NCBI RefSeq assembly: GCF_000373805.1
Contig: NZ_KB892469.1
Coordinates: forward strand, 82,338 to 136,166
Reading direction: 5' to 3'
Length of the DNA: 53,829 bases
Source of the DNA: Corynebacterium pilosum DSM 20521 = CIP 103422
GTDB lineage: Bacteria > Actinomycetota > Actinomycetes > Mycobacteriales > Mycobacteriaceae
In this document: in pieces, positions 1-8,055 of the stretch
Layout: the number at the start of each line of letters is the position of its first letter
Position numbering within the stretch: position 1 is the first letter of the stretch
Program-made: the position numbers and the translations under genes
Notes under the pieces: generated by a model
What the model was told of the DNA's origin: nothing
The model's input: only the letters and a program-made list of their open reading frames with translations
Databases searched by the model: none

Positions 1-393
1 CGCAGCGTGCGCGAGATCTACGGCGACGCGTCCTCCCTGATGCGTTCGGGCACCGTGCTATCTACCGACGACCGCAACTGGGAGTGGCACACCCCGCAGG
101 ACCTGTGGGAGTGGCTGCGCGGCTCTACGGCCGTGGCTGTGGACATGGAATCGTGCACCCTGGCCGCCAACGGCTACCGCTACCGCGTGCCCTACGGCAC
201 CCTGTTGGCGGTCTCGGACCTGCCACTGCACGCAGTGCCGAAACTGCCGGCCGGCGCCCAGGCGTTCTACTCCAACTCCAAGGAAGCGCACGTGATGTGC
301 GCTGTGCGCGCCATGGAATCGCTCACCGAAAACCCAGAGCGCCTGCGGACCCGTAAGCTGCGCCGCGCGCTAGCGGAGGTGCCATTCCGGTAG
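1..393 (+). CDS. amn: AMP nucleosidase, C-terminal part (truncated by window edge)
   Basis: This is the C-terminal ~130 residues of a nucleoside-phosphorylase-fold protein; the start lies outside the window. The stretch AVAVDMESCTLAANGYRYRV followed by PYGTLLAVSDLPLH and a KLP turn is the typical Amn active-site region, in which the Glu of the DMES motif binds the ribose. By family knowledge Amn hydrolyses AMP to adenine and ribose 5-phosphate in the cytoplasm. The frame is open from base 1 and stops at 391-393. The stop overlaps the GTG start of the following sirtuin gene, so the two are probably co-transcribed and translationally coupled. Both enzymes handle adenine nucleotides or NAD, which fits shared control, but that link is inference. 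The 5' part and promoter cannot be judged here. Confidence 0.8.
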   Translation, partial: RSVREIYGDASSLMRSGTVLSTDDRNWEWHTPQDLWEWLRGSTAVAVDMESCTLAANGYRYRVPYGTLLAVSDLPLHAVPKLPAGAQAFYSNSKEAHVMCAVRAMESLTENPERLRTRKLRRALAEVPFR

Positions 394-1343
394 TGGCAGA
401 TCCTTCCGGCAACACCTTCGACGACCCCGAGGTCCAGCGCGTCCACGCTTCTGCAGTCCGCTCTATCCAGCGCGTGGTAGAAGAAACGACCACGCCCACC
501 GACCCGGAGGAGGCGCTGGCAGGTGTGGTCGACATGCTGCGCGCCGGGCCCGTTGCCGCGTTGACCGGTGCCGGCGTGTCCACCGATTCCGGCGTGCCGG
601 ACTACCGCAGCCCCGGCGGGCGGCTGAGCTCCGGCCGTCCCATGACCTACCAGGAGTTCGCCCACTCACCGCAGGCACTGCACCGCTACTGGGCGCGCGC
701 CTATATCGGCGTGGCACAGATGCGCGCGGTGGACCCCAACCGCAACCACTTCGCGCTTGTGGAGCTTGAGCGCGCCGGGCTGATCAGCGGGGTGATCACC
801 CAGAACGTCGATGGCCTGCACGAACGCGCCGGCACCGAGCACCTGGTGGAGCTGCATGGCGACATGGATAACGTGGTCTGCTTAGACTGCGGCTTCCGCG
901 AGCCGCGCGCGCAGTTCGACGAGCGCCTGGCCGCCGCCAACCCCGGTTACCGCGAGTCCGTCGATGTGTCGCAGTACCAGATCAACCCGGATGGGGACAT
1001 TGAGCTTGACGACGACACCACCGCTCGCTTCAACACCATCACGTGCATTCGGTGCAGCTCGCCCCGGTTGAAGCCGGACGTTGTGTACTTCGGTGAAGCG
1101 GTGCCACGCGCTCGTCGACAAGCAAGCCAGGACCTGGTCGAAGCCTCAACCGGGCTGCTCGTGCTGGGGTCTTCGCTGGCGGTGATGAGCGGATACCGCG
1201 TGGTGCTGGAAGCACAGAAACGCGGTATGCCGGTGGCGGTGATCAATGGCGGGCCAGGCCGGGCGGACCACCGCGTGGACATTGTGTGGCGCACGCGCCT
1301 TGCCCCTGCGCTGGATGCTGTGCTGGACGCCTGCGATGTGTAG
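393..1343 (+). CDS. Sir2-family NAD-dependent protein deacylase, class II (SIRT4-like)
   Basis: This 316-residue sirtuin has GAGVSTDSGVPDYRSP at residues 59-74, QNVDGLHERAG at 137-147, the catalytic His at about 155 in ELHGD, and a zinc site of Cys163/Cys166 and Cys218/Cys221. The PDYRSP signature and the long loop between the two Cys pairs, rather than PTFR, place it with class II (SIRT4-like) sirtuins. These remove acyl or lipoyl-type groups from lysines, or ADP-ribosylate, using NAD. The GTG start overlaps the amn stop codon, indicating translational coupling. The first ~45 residues precede the conserved core, so a later start is possible, but the overlap favours this one. A second, different sirtuin lies 3 kb downstream on the other strand. 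The substrate is unknown. Confidence 0.85.
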   Translation: MADPSGNTFDDPEVQRVHASAVRSIQRVVEETTTPTDPEEALAGVVDMLRAGPVAALTGAGVSTDSGVPDYRSPGGRLSSGRPMTYQEFAHSPQALHRYWARAYIGVAQMRAVDPNRNHFALVELERAGLISGVITQNVDGLHERAGTEHLVELHGDMDNVVCLDCGFREPRAQFDERLAAANPGYRESVDVSQYQINPDGDIELDDDTTARFNTITCIRCSSPRLKPDVVYFGEAVPRARRQASQDLVEASTGLLVLGSSLAVMSGYRVVLEAQKRGMPVAVINGGPGRADHRVDIVWRTRLAPALDAVLDACDV

Positions 1344-1359
1344 GCCTGCTTTTCGCGGG

Positions 1360-1365
1360 TAGAGT
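1360..1365 (+). promoter_or_regulatory. -10 box of a leaderless promoter for the HAD gene
   Basis: TAGAGT lies 7 nt before the ATG at 1373, with no Shine-Dalgarno sequence between, so transcription probably starts at or next to the start codon. Confidence 0.4.
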
Positions 1366-1372
1366 TGGGCAT

Positions 1373-1954
1373 ATGACCGCGTTACTGTTCGACCTCTACG
1401 GCGTGCTGATGGAAGGCAGGACTGCCGAGGGGTGCCGTCGGGTGGAAGTGGCGGCTGGGGTGTCGGACGTGGACGCGCTGTGGACTGCCTACCACCAATT
1501 ACGCCCGGCCTATGAGGTCGGGGCGCACTCTGATCAGCACTGGTGGGAGAAGGTGGCCGCGTTTGCGGGCGCGCCGGAGCTGGACGTGGAGGCCGCGATC
1601 ACCGCGGATTGGGAAACGTTGATGAACCCGTTCTACGAAAATGTCGATACGGTGCTGAAGCTCCACGACGCAGGCTATACCTGCGGTGTGGTGGGGGATC
1701 TTCCGGTGAGCATCGCGGAGCGTCTCCGCGCGCGCCAGGAGTGGCTCGACGAGTTCGACGCAGTGATTTTTTCCTGCGATATCGGGGTGCGTCAGCCGGA
1801 TACCAGGGTGTACACGGTGGCGGTGGACGCGATGGGGGCGACGGCCTCTGACACGATCTTTTTCGACGACGACCCCGCCCACGTCGCCGCCGCCAAAGCC
1901 GCCGGCCTGCAGGGGCGGGTGTTCACCAGCGTGGCCGATATTGCGGAGTTGTGA
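1373..1954 (+). CDS. HAD-superfamily hydrolase (haloacid-dehalogenase-like)
   Basis: The protein has 193 residues. Motif I is FDLYGVL near the N-terminus, with the nucleophile Asp followed by Leu-Tyr as in the DxYG subgroup that includes haloacid dehalogenases, rather than DxD. Motif IV is FFDDDPAHVAAAKAAG at the C-terminal end. At motif III one expects GxxKPD, but the protein has GVRQPD, so the usual catalytic Lys is absent unless the neighbouring Arg substitutes. The ATG at 1373 is chosen because a -10-like TAGAGT ends 7 nt before it; an upstream in-frame extension to 1286 overlaps the sirtuin and lacks conservation-like features. It is probably a small-molecule phosphatase or dehalogenase-like enzyme of unknown substrate. 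Confidence 0.75.
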   Translation: MTALLFDLYGVLMEGRTAEGCRRVEVAAGVSDVDALWTAYHQLRPAYEVGAHSDQHWWEKVAAFAGAPELDVEAAITADWETLMNPFYENVDTVLKLHDAGYTCGVVGDLPVSIAERLRARQEWLDEFDAVIFSCDIGVRQPDTRVYTVAVDAMGATASDTIFFDDDPAHVAAAKAAGLQGRVFTSVADIAEL

Positions 1955-1957
1955 CTG

Positions 1958-3040
1958 CTAGCGCGTGTCTAGCGAGAGCGGTTCGCGAAGCACCAAATCG
2001 AGGGCCACGGCACGCGCAATATCACGCACCACTTCGCGGTGGGTAGGGATCAGACGCAGCTCCACGGTCTGGTCGTCCGGCAGGGTAGCGCGAACAGCCC
2101 GGGCAAAAATGCCAGGACCTGCCTGATCATCGACGAAAGCGGAGCCCGCAACCACCAGGATGGTGGGGCGATGCTTCTGTACCAGCCCGGCTGCGACCTC
2201 GCCGAGGGCCTCGGCGCGTTTGTCCAAAGCGGCGCGTGCCGACGAGTCCTCCTCAGCGTGCTCGACCGCTTCGACGAGGGTCCGCACGCTAGGGGAGCCG
2301 ATGTCGTCGATAAGCCCGGAGGTAGTCAGGTCGGGCCGGTCGATGACGATGGGGGTCACGCCGTCCTCGGAGGAGACGGCGGCGCCGATGGAGTCGTCGA
2401 CAAAAAGGGTCATGATGTGCTGAGCGGCGACATCGATGGTCGACTGGATCTCAGAGCCGATGATCGCGGGGACTGCCGAGGAGACCGTCACCGGTACCGA
2501 GAACTGTTCGCGCAGCTGGGAGGCGATATCCACATCGTGCCAGCCCAGGTTGGGCGCATTGACCACGCCATCGGGTGTGACGGAACCGGAGGTGGTCACG
2601 CCGACGCTGGTGAGAGGCCTGTCGAGGCCGGCGGTAAGTCGATTGAGGCCCGCCATGATGTGCTGGATGAAGTCATCCTGGCTGAGGTTGGCCACGGGGA
2701 TATCGATGTCCGTGTCGCGCAACGTGCGCCCCTTCAGGTCAAAGAGCGCCACGTAGGTGGAGGTGGTGCCTACGGCAATGCCGGCGTGGATGCCGTGCGG
2801 TTCAGCCAGCTCGAGCGGAATGGTCGGGCGGCCGCGGCCCTGGGAACGGGTGAGGTCATTGCGCTCGACGACGTAGCCGGCCTTGACTAGGGCTGCGATC
2901 GCGCGGGTAATGGTCGGTTGAGAAAGGCCGGTGGCCTCTACTAGTTCACTCCGCGACGTAATCGGGTTGAGCCGGATCAAGTGCAGGCACTTCGACGCAG
3001 GGGTGCGCGGGCTGGAAAACGGGGGACGTGACAAAGGCAT
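1958..3040 (-). CDS. ROK-family transcriptional regulator with N-terminal helix-turn-helix
   Basis: The protein has about 360 residues. The first ~65 form a winged helix-turn-helix (SRSELVEATGLSQPTITRAI, then RGRPTIPLEL). A ROK (NagC/XylR-type) sugar-sensing domain follows, with the degenerate phosphate loop GIAVGTTSTYVALF. The Cys-rich zinc motif of ROK kinases is not visible, and the kinase Asp region is not conserved, so a regulator rather than a sugar kinase is likely. The ATG at 3040 is preferred to an in-frame TTG at 3058 because TAGAAT lies 7 nt upstream, a leaderless arrangement. An MFS exporter gene lies directly upstream on the same strand and is a plausible target. The ligand is unknown. 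Confidence 0.8.
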   Translation of the reverse strand: MPLSRPPFSSPRTPASKCLHLIRLNPITSRSELVEATGLSQPTITRAIAALVKAGYVVERNDLTRSQGRGRPTIPLELAEPHGIHAGIAVGTTSTYVALFDLKGRTLRDTDIDIPVANLSQDDFIQHIMAGLNRLTAGLDRPLTSVGVTTSGSVTPDGVVNAPNLGWHDVDIASQLREQFSVPVTVSSAVPAIIGSEIQSTIDVAAQHIMTLFVDDSIGAAVSSEDGVTPIVIDRPDLTTSGLIDDIGSPSVRTLVEAVEHAEEDSSARAALDKRAEALGEVAAGLVQKHRPTILVVAGSAFVDDQAGPGIFARAVRATLPDDQTVELRLIPTHREVVRDIARAVALDLVLREPLSLDTR

Positions 3041-3047
3041 GAAAGTA

Positions 3048-3053
3048 ATTCTA
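3048..3053 (-). promoter_or_regulatory. -10 box of a leaderless promoter for the ROK gene
   Basis: On the minus strand TAGAAT is followed by TACTTTC and then the ATG at 3040. This spacing decides the start codon. Confidence 0.4.
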
Positions 3054-3108
3054 AACAATTGGTAGACCGCATTGTCTTTCGGTACCCCCGTTTTCTAGAC
3101 AGAGCGGT

Positions 3109-4359
3109 TTAGTTGGGCTTCCTATAACGCAGAAATTGTGGAACTAGCAGCACCGATACCCCAACGCCCAGAATGACGAGCACCCCACCAATGAGGGTGA
3201 CGGAGCCTGCTCCCAAAAACTGCGCGGCCCACCCATGCAACAGATCCGCGATGCGTGGTCCGCCGACCACGATGATGATGTACACACCCTGCGTGCGCCC
3301 CTGCATCTCCGGGGTGGCGGACTGCTGCAAGATGGCATTGCGCAGGCTGGCTGAAAACATATCCGCAGCACCACCGATGATGAGCATGGCGACGACCAAC
3401 CACGCCCACACCGTCACCGCAGGCGGGCTGACCATGGTGAAAAGGCCAGCAAGCGTGATGGCCGCGCCCCACACCACGATGCACACCACCACCGCCTTGC
3501 CCTGCTCTACCACGCGCGAGACCCAGCCGGAGAAAAGCCCGCCGGCGACAGCGCCGATCGCGATGGAGGAGTACAGCAGCGAGAGCATGAGCGGGGAGCC
3601 GCCAAAGTTCACACCAGCCATCTCTGGGTAGAGGGCGCGCGGCATACCAAACACCATGGCCACGGCGTCTAGGCCCATCGCCATCAGCAGCACCGGTTTC
3701 GTCCCTAGGTAGCGCAGGCCGGAGGCAATAGAGCGCAACCCTGGCGCTTCGGCCTGCTCCCCGGTCGGGGGCAGCGAGGGCAGCGTGAGCACCGCGCCCA
3801 GCGTGGGAACTAGGCAGGCGACGTCGATGAAGTAGATCCACGAAAAGCCGATAAACGGGATCAAGGCGCCCGCCACCAGTGGGCCAATGATGGCGCCGGC
3901 CTGCATCACCATCATGTTCAGGCTGGCCCCGGCTGCGAGTTGATCCAGCGGGAGAATTGAGCGAAACACCGCTGTGCGCGTGGGCTGGTTCACCGCGAAA
4001 AACGCCTGCTGGAGGGCGAAAATGCTGAGCAGCACCCAGACGTTCGGGTTGCCCGCCACCGTGACCACGAAAAAGGCCACCGAGGCTGCGATCATGCCCA
4101 CGGTGGAGGCGATGAGGACGAGGCGCTTGTCAAAGGCATCAGCAATGGCACCGCCGTAAAGCCCGAAAATGATCAGGGGAACCAAGCCAAAGAGTCCGGT
4201 CAAACCGACATAGTCAGAGGACTCGGTCAGCGCGTAGATCTGCGCGGGTACCGCCACCACCGTCATCTGGGCGCCCAGCTGGGTCAGAATGTTGGCGATC
4301 CACAAAGTGCGATAGGCGCGCACCTTGAGGGGGCGCGTATCGGCGAAAATCTCACGCAT
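3109..4359 (-). CDS. MFS transporter (MFS_3 / enterobactin-exporter-like)
   Basis: This 416-residue integral membrane protein has about 12 hydrophobic segments. The signature loop GLYGGAIADAFDKRLVLIAS between segments 2 and 3 and FAVNQPTRTAVFRSILP after segment 4 are typical of the MFS_3 group of drug or siderophore exporters. The C-terminus is short and basic (LRYRKPN). The start is supported by TAGAGT ending 8 nt before the ATG, without a Shine-Dalgarno sequence. It lies immediately upstream of the ROK regulator in the same direction with a 68-bp gap, so they may be linked in regulation. The substrate cannot be read from the sequence. Confidence 0.8.
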   Translation of the reverse strand: MREIFADTRPLKVRAYRTLWIANILTQLGAQMTVVAVPAQIYALTESSDYVGLTGLFGLVPLIIFGLYGGAIADAFDKRLVLIASTVGMIAASVAFFVVTVAGNPNVWVLLSIFALQQAFFAVNQPTRTAVFRSILPLDQLAAGASLNMMVMQAGAIIGPLVAGALIPFIGFSWIYFIDVACLVPTLGAVLTLPSLPPTGEQAEAPGLRSIASGLRYLGTKPVLLMAMGLDAVAMVFGMPRALYPEMAGVNFGGSPLMLSLLYSSIAIGAVAGGLFSGWVSRVVEQGKAVVVCIVVWGAAITLAGLFTMVSPPAVTVWAWLVVAMLIIGGAADMFSASLRNAILQQSATPEMQGRTQGVYIIIVVGGPRIADLLHGWAAQFLGAGSVTLIGGVLVILGVGVSVLLVPQFLRYRKPN

Positions 4360-4367
4360 GCCTAGTT

Positions 4368-4373
4368 ACTCTA
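4368..4373 (-). promoter_or_regulatory. -10 box of a leaderless promoter for the MFS gene
   Basis: Minus-strand TAGAGT lies 8 nt before the ATG at 4359. A TAACTAG sequence lies in the spacer and could be an alternative. Confidence 0.3.
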
Positions 4374-4412
4374 GGGCCACGCGGCGCCGAGTTCTGCAAT
4401 TATGCCCTGCAA

Positions 4413-5183
4413 TTAGTCGGCGAAGATGCGCGGCAGCCCTTCCGCTGCGGTGGTCTCGACGACCACGGTGGCGATCTTCGACAGTTCCGTCCTTTTCGGG
4501 GTGACCTCGATGATCGGCACCCCACGCTCGCGTGCGATCAGTGGCAGGGCGGCAGCCGGGTAGACCACGCCGGACGTGCCGACGATCACCACTAGGTCTG
4601 CCTCGCGCATCCGCTGTTCTGCCTTCATCCACCCGCCCTGCGGAAGGGCCTCGCCGAACCACACCACGCCTGGGCGGACTAAATTGCCGCATGCGGGACA
4701 CGTGGGTGGGGTGAGGCGCTCGACAGGCTCGGTGGGATACTCCACCTCTCCCTCCCATGGGCGCGAGCAGACGCTGCAACGGTAATTAAACTGGGAGCCG
4801 TGCAGGTGAGCCACATCGGTGGAGCCTCCGCGTTCATGCAGGTCATCAATGTTTTGGGTGGTCACGGTGACCTTCACGCCGTCGCGCTTGCCCCAGTCGC
4901 CGATCGCGATATGTCCGGCGTTGGGCTCAGCCTGGCCGGCCAAGTAGGAGCGCCACTGGGAAAACGCCCACATCTGTCCGGGGTTCTCTGCCCACGAATC
5001 GACGGAGGCCATGATGTTGGGATCTACGTTTTCCCACACGCCAGTCTCGGCGTCGCGGAAGGTGGCAATACCGGAATCTGCGGACATGCCCGCGCCGGTG
5101 AAAACTTCAATGTGTTGTGCATCGGACACTAGGGCATGAGCTTTTTCTAATGAGTCTTGTAGTTCCTTATCGTGTCCAGTCAT
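4413..5183 (-). CDS. cobB: NAD-dependent protein deacylase, CobB/SIRT5-like (class III)
   Basis: This 256-residue sirtuin has GAGMSADSGIATFRD at residues 30-44, QNIDDLHERGG at 110-120, the catalytic HLHG with His at about 128, and Cys pairs at 136/139 and 162/165. The alignment around FSQWRS suggests that the Tyr of the CobB/SIRT5 Tyr-x-x-Arg acyl-pocket pair is replaced by Ser while the Arg remains. Succinyl-lysine preference is therefore uncertain. The ATG at 5183 is chosen over an upstream in-frame start at 5273 because TAGACT lies 7 nt before it and the extension is not sirtuin-like. It is divergent from the DUF885 gene. Role by family: removal of acyl groups from metabolic enzymes in the cytoplasm. 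Confidence 0.85.
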   Translation of the reverse strand: MTGHDKELQDSLEKAHALVSDAQHIEVFTGAGMSADSGIATFRDAETGVWENVDPNIMASVDSWAENPGQMWAFSQWRSYLAGQAEPNAGHIAIGDWGKRDGVKVTVTTQNIDDLHERGGSTDVAHLHGSQFNYRCSVCSRPWEGEVEYPTEPVERLTPPTCPACGNLVRPGVVWFGEALPQGGWMKAEQRMREADLVVIVGTSGVVYPAAALPLIARERGVPIIEVTPKRTELSKIATVVVETTAAEGLPRIFAD

Positions 5184-5190
5184 GTCTTTA

Positions 5191-5196
5191 AGTCTA
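5191..5196 (-). promoter_or_regulatory. -10 box of a leaderless promoter for cobB
   Basis: Minus-strand TAGACT is followed by TAAAGAC and the ATG at 5183. Confidence 0.4.
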
Positions 5197-5289
5197 GTGA
5201 TGTTCTCAATGTTCACTAGTGACCTGCACAAACGGGGGTCTAAAGTTAGCATTATCGACATATAAGTAGGCACCCATTACAGAATTCGT

Positions 5290-5295
5290 TACACT
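5290..5295 (+). promoter_or_regulatory. -10 box of a leaderless promoter for the DUF885 gene
   Basis: TACACT lies 8 nt before the ATG at 5304; no Shine-Dalgarno sequence is visible. Confidence 0.4.
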
Positions 5296-5303
5296 TCCTA
5301 ACC

Positions 5304-6998
5304 ATGACTTCACAGTCTTCTGATTTTCATTCCGAATCCGAGATGTCCGAAGCGCGCCAACCGTCTTTGTTGGACGCGACGTGCGAAAACTTCGTCTATG
5401 ACATGGCGGAGATTTCGCCGACCCAAGCCACAGAGTTGGGCCTGGTTGGTTACGACGACCAGCTCCAGGACTTCTCGCCCGAGTACTGGGATTCCATCGC
5501 TGACCGCATCCGCGACCTCATCGCCGATGTCGACGCGCTTAACGACGGCACCGATGACTCCGACGATGACGATGATTTCGACGATATCGACCACGTCACC
5601 GCCGCCATCCTGCGCGACCGCCTAGGCCTGCAGCTGGAACTGCACCACCAGGGCGAATGGCTGCGCCTGCTGAACAACATCGAATCACCGGTGCAGACCA
5701 TCCGCGACACGTTCCTGCTGATGCCGCGCGATACCCCTGAGCAGCTGGACAACATCGCCGCCCGCCTCTCCCAGGTGGCACATTCCCTGCACGGCTACCG
5801 CGAGTCCCTGGCCGAGGCCGCCTCCCAGGGCAGCGTCGCCGCGCACCGCCAGATTGACGCTGTGATCAGCCAGTGCGAGGAGCTTGCCGACGAAGGCAGC
5901 ATGCTTGAAGGGCTCGGAGTGGATCCAGAGTCTGCACCCGTTGATTCTGCAAAGCAGGCCTTTTCTGAGATGGCGGACTGGCTGTCGACAGAACTGTCCC
6001 CGCTTGCTCCCCACGAAGACGCCTTCGGGCGCGAACGCTACGAACTGTTCTCCGAATACTTCTTGGGCTTCCAGACCGATTTGGACGAGGCCTACGAGTG
6101 GGGTCTCGAAAGGCTCCACGCGATCGTCGGCAAGCAAAAGCAGCTCGCGCGCACGCTGTACGACGATGACTGCCCCGTCCGTGTTACTTATCGACGACTC
6201 AACGAGGAACCCCGCTACCGCCTCGACGGCGTGGAGGCGTTGCAGGAGTGGATGCAGAAGGTGTCCAACCGTGCCCTCGAGGAGCTGGACGGCACGCACT
6301 TCACCATCCCCGAAGAGCTGAAGACGCTGGAATGCAAGATCGACCCGGCCGGTTCCGGTGGCATCTTCTACACCCCGCCAAGCGATGACTTCGCACGTCC
6401 AGGCAGCATGTGGTGGTCCGTTCCCAAGGGCCAGAACGTGTTCCACACCTGGCAGGAACTGTCCACCGTGTACCACGAGGGCGTGCCCGGCCATCATCTG
6501 CAGCTGGGCGTTACCCTGACGGAGAAGGACAACCTGAACCTGTGGCGCCGCGCCGTCAACTGGCACTCCGGCCACGGTGAAGGCTGGGCGCTCTACGCTG
6601 AGTCTTTGATGGCCGAGTTCGGCTACCTGCAGGATCCGGGTTTCCAGATGGGGCTGCTGGATTCCCAGCGCCTGCGTGCCGCACGCGTGGTGTTGGATAT
6701 CGGTGTGCACCTGCACAAGAAGGTCCCGGAGGGCACTGGTGTGTGGGATGCCTCCTATGCGAAGGCGTTCCTGCGCGATAACACTGCCATGGATGAGGTC
6801 AACCTGTCCTTTGAGCTGGACCGTTACCTCGGTTGGGCGGGCCAGGCCCCGTCCTACGCCTTGGGCGAGCGCGCCTGGCACAACCTGCGCCATGACGCAC
6901 TGGCTGAGGGGCAGACCCTCACCGAGTTCCACGATGCCGCGCTGAAGCTGGGCTCCATGCCGATGGACCTGCTGCGCGACGAGATCCTCAACGGCTAG
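5304..6998 (+). CDS. DUF885-family putative metallohydrolase
   Basis: This 564-residue protein carries the DUF885 signature HEGVPGHHLQ (near residue 395), a zinc-site-like motif related to HExxH. Downstream are GHGEGWALYAESLM and the helical C-terminal region with FLRDNTAMDE. There is no signal peptide or membrane segment, so it should be cytoplasmic. An acidic stretch of repeated Asp near residues 78-90 (DDSDDDDDFDD) is low-complexity and probably a surface loop. DUF885 proteins are thought to be peptidase-like hydrolases, but the substrate is not established. The gene stands alone, divergent from cobB, and ends at a GC-rich hairpin shared with the convergent AbrB-like gene. Confidence 0.85.
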   Translation: MTSQSSDFHSESEMSEARQPSLLDATCENFVYDMAEISPTQATELGLVGYDDQLQDFSPEYWDSIADRIRDLIADVDALNDGTDDSDDDDDFDDIDHVTAAILRDRLGLQLELHHQGEWLRLLNNIESPVQTIRDTFLLMPRDTPEQLDNIAARLSQVAHSLHGYRESLAEAASQGSVAAHRQIDAVISQCEELADEGSMLEGLGVDPESAPVDSAKQAFSEMADWLSTELSPLAPHEDAFGRERYELFSEYFLGFQTDLDEAYEWGLERLHAIVGKQKQLARTLYDDDCPVRVTYRRLNEEPRYRLDGVEALQEWMQKVSNRALEELDGTHFTIPEELKTLECKIDPAGSGGIFYTPPSDDFARPGSMWWSVPKGQNVFHTWQELSTVYHEGVPGHHLQLGVTLTEKDNLNLWRRAVNWHSGHGEGWALYAESLMAEFGYLQDPGFQMGLLDSQRLRAARVVLDIGVHLHKKVPEGTGVWDASYAKAFLRDNTAMDEVNLSFELDRYLGWAGQAPSYALGERAWHNLRHDALAEGQTLTEFHDAALKLGSMPMDLLRDEILNG

Positions 6999-7018
6999 GG
7001 GCGGGGCAAGCCCCGCCC
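6999..7018. terminator. GC-rich hairpin between convergent genes
   Basis: GGGCGGGGC and GCCCCGCCC form a 9-bp inverted repeat around AA just after the DUF885 stop. There is no T-tract on either side, so it may be a weak bidirectional terminator or an RNA-end stabiliser. Confidence 0.4.
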
Positions 7019-7020
7019 GG

Positions 7021-8031
7021 CTAAATCCGGCGCAGGATCTTCGGCAGGTAGCCGGCGATCACCAGGATGCTGATCAGGCGAATCAGCTGGATGGCGATCA
7101 CTGCTGGGCCCGCGCCACCCTCGGCGGAGAGCGCCAGAACGGTCTCTAGTGCGCCGGGGCTGGTGGCCAGGTAGGCCTCAAAGTAGGAGATGTCCAGCCA
7201 GTACATCAGCCCCACGCCGGTCAGCGCGCATGCTCCCATGACCACGATGATGAAGGTGATCGTTGCGGGCAGAAGGCGCGCGAACCGTTTCAAGGCCGGC
7301 ACCGACAAGGCACCGCCGCATTCCCACCCAATGGCCAGAAACGCCAGCACGCCCAACAACGGTGGGGCGACCACGCCACCGGGGATAATCAGGGACACGA
7401 GCACGGTGATGATCAACGGCCCGAACACGCTAGGTACCGGGATCCGCAGTGCCTGCGCGATGGGGCCGCCCACTAAGGCGATCGCTGCGACAATCAGCCA
7501 CATCCACCAGGGGATATCGTCGTCAAGCGCCATCGTGCTCGCGCCGGGAGTGTCCAAGAAAGACGCAACAATCGGCAAAGTCATGGACACGGCGAGCAGG
7601 CGCAGGTACTGGGTGAGGGCGACATAGCGGACGTCGGCGCCAAGATCCGTGGCGATCGCGGGCATGACCGACGCGCCGCCGGCCAACATCGAGAGCACGC
7701 CCGTTTCGCGCGAGACCCCGTAGCGCGACAACAGTAGCCCTCCGCCGATGCCAATACCTACTGTTACCGCCGCGACCACCAGCCCAGGCAGCAGATAACT
7801 CAGCAGTTCTGAAGCCGGCACGCCGAACAGCGGAACTGCGGCCAGCACGCCGATGATGCCACGGCCGAAGCGGTGAAAAGTGCGGTCGACTTTCAGCTCG
7901 CGGCCCGTCCCCAACGCCATGGCGCCCGACGCGATGATCGCGCCCAGAATCCACGCCGCCGGAACATTGAGGTAGGTAAAAAGCGCGCCGAGCCCCAACG
8001 ACGCCACGATGACCAGAATCCACCTCAACAC
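7021..8031 (-). CDS. AbrB-family membrane protein (YdbS/AbrB-like, often called ammonia monooxygenase-like)
   Basis: This 336-residue protein is almost entirely hydrophobic, with about ten predicted membrane segments in two related halves. Each half has a Pro/Gly-rich start: LNVPAAWILGAIIASGA near the N-terminus and LRIPVPSVFGPLIITV in the middle. This is the AbrB duplication family. It is named after an E. coli gene that affects aidB expression, and its biochemical function is not established. The GTG start has TAATGT 7 nt upstream, overlapping the promoter region of the divergent TauE-like gene. Only about 24 bp separate the two starts, so the two membrane proteins probably share control. 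Confidence 0.75.
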   Translation of the reverse strand: MLRWILVIVASLGLGALFTYLNVPAAWILGAIIASGAMALGTGRELKVDRTFHRFGRGIIGVLAAVPLFGVPASELLSYLLPGLVVAAVTVGIGIGGGLLLSRYGVSRETGVLSMLAGGASVMPAIATDLGADVRYVALTQYLRLLAVSMTLPIVASFLDTPGASTMALDDDIPWWMWLIVAAIALVGGPIAQALRIPVPSVFGPLIITVLVSLIIPGGVVAPPLLGVLAFLAIGWECGGALSVPALKRFARLLPATITFIIVVMGACALTGVGLMYWLDISYFEAYLATSPGALETVLALSAEGGAGPAVIAIQLIRLISILVIAGYLPKILRRI

Positions 8032-8035
8032 GGCC

Positions 8036-8049
8036 TATACATTATCGTA
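8036..8049. promoter_or_regulatory. Overlapping divergent -10 elements between the AbrB-like and TauE-like genes
   Basis: The segment TATACATTATCGTA reads TAATGT on the minus strand (7 nt before the GTG at 8031) and TACATT on the plus strand (upstream of the GTG at 8056). The two -10 hexamers occupy nearly the same bases. Confidence 0.35.
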
Positions 8050-8055
8050 GAAAAG

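Noticed and set aside
7873..8055. N-terminal extension of the TauE-like protein
   Set aside because: The extra residues are Arg/Pro-rich, run antisense through the AbrB-like gene and precede the divergent promoter.
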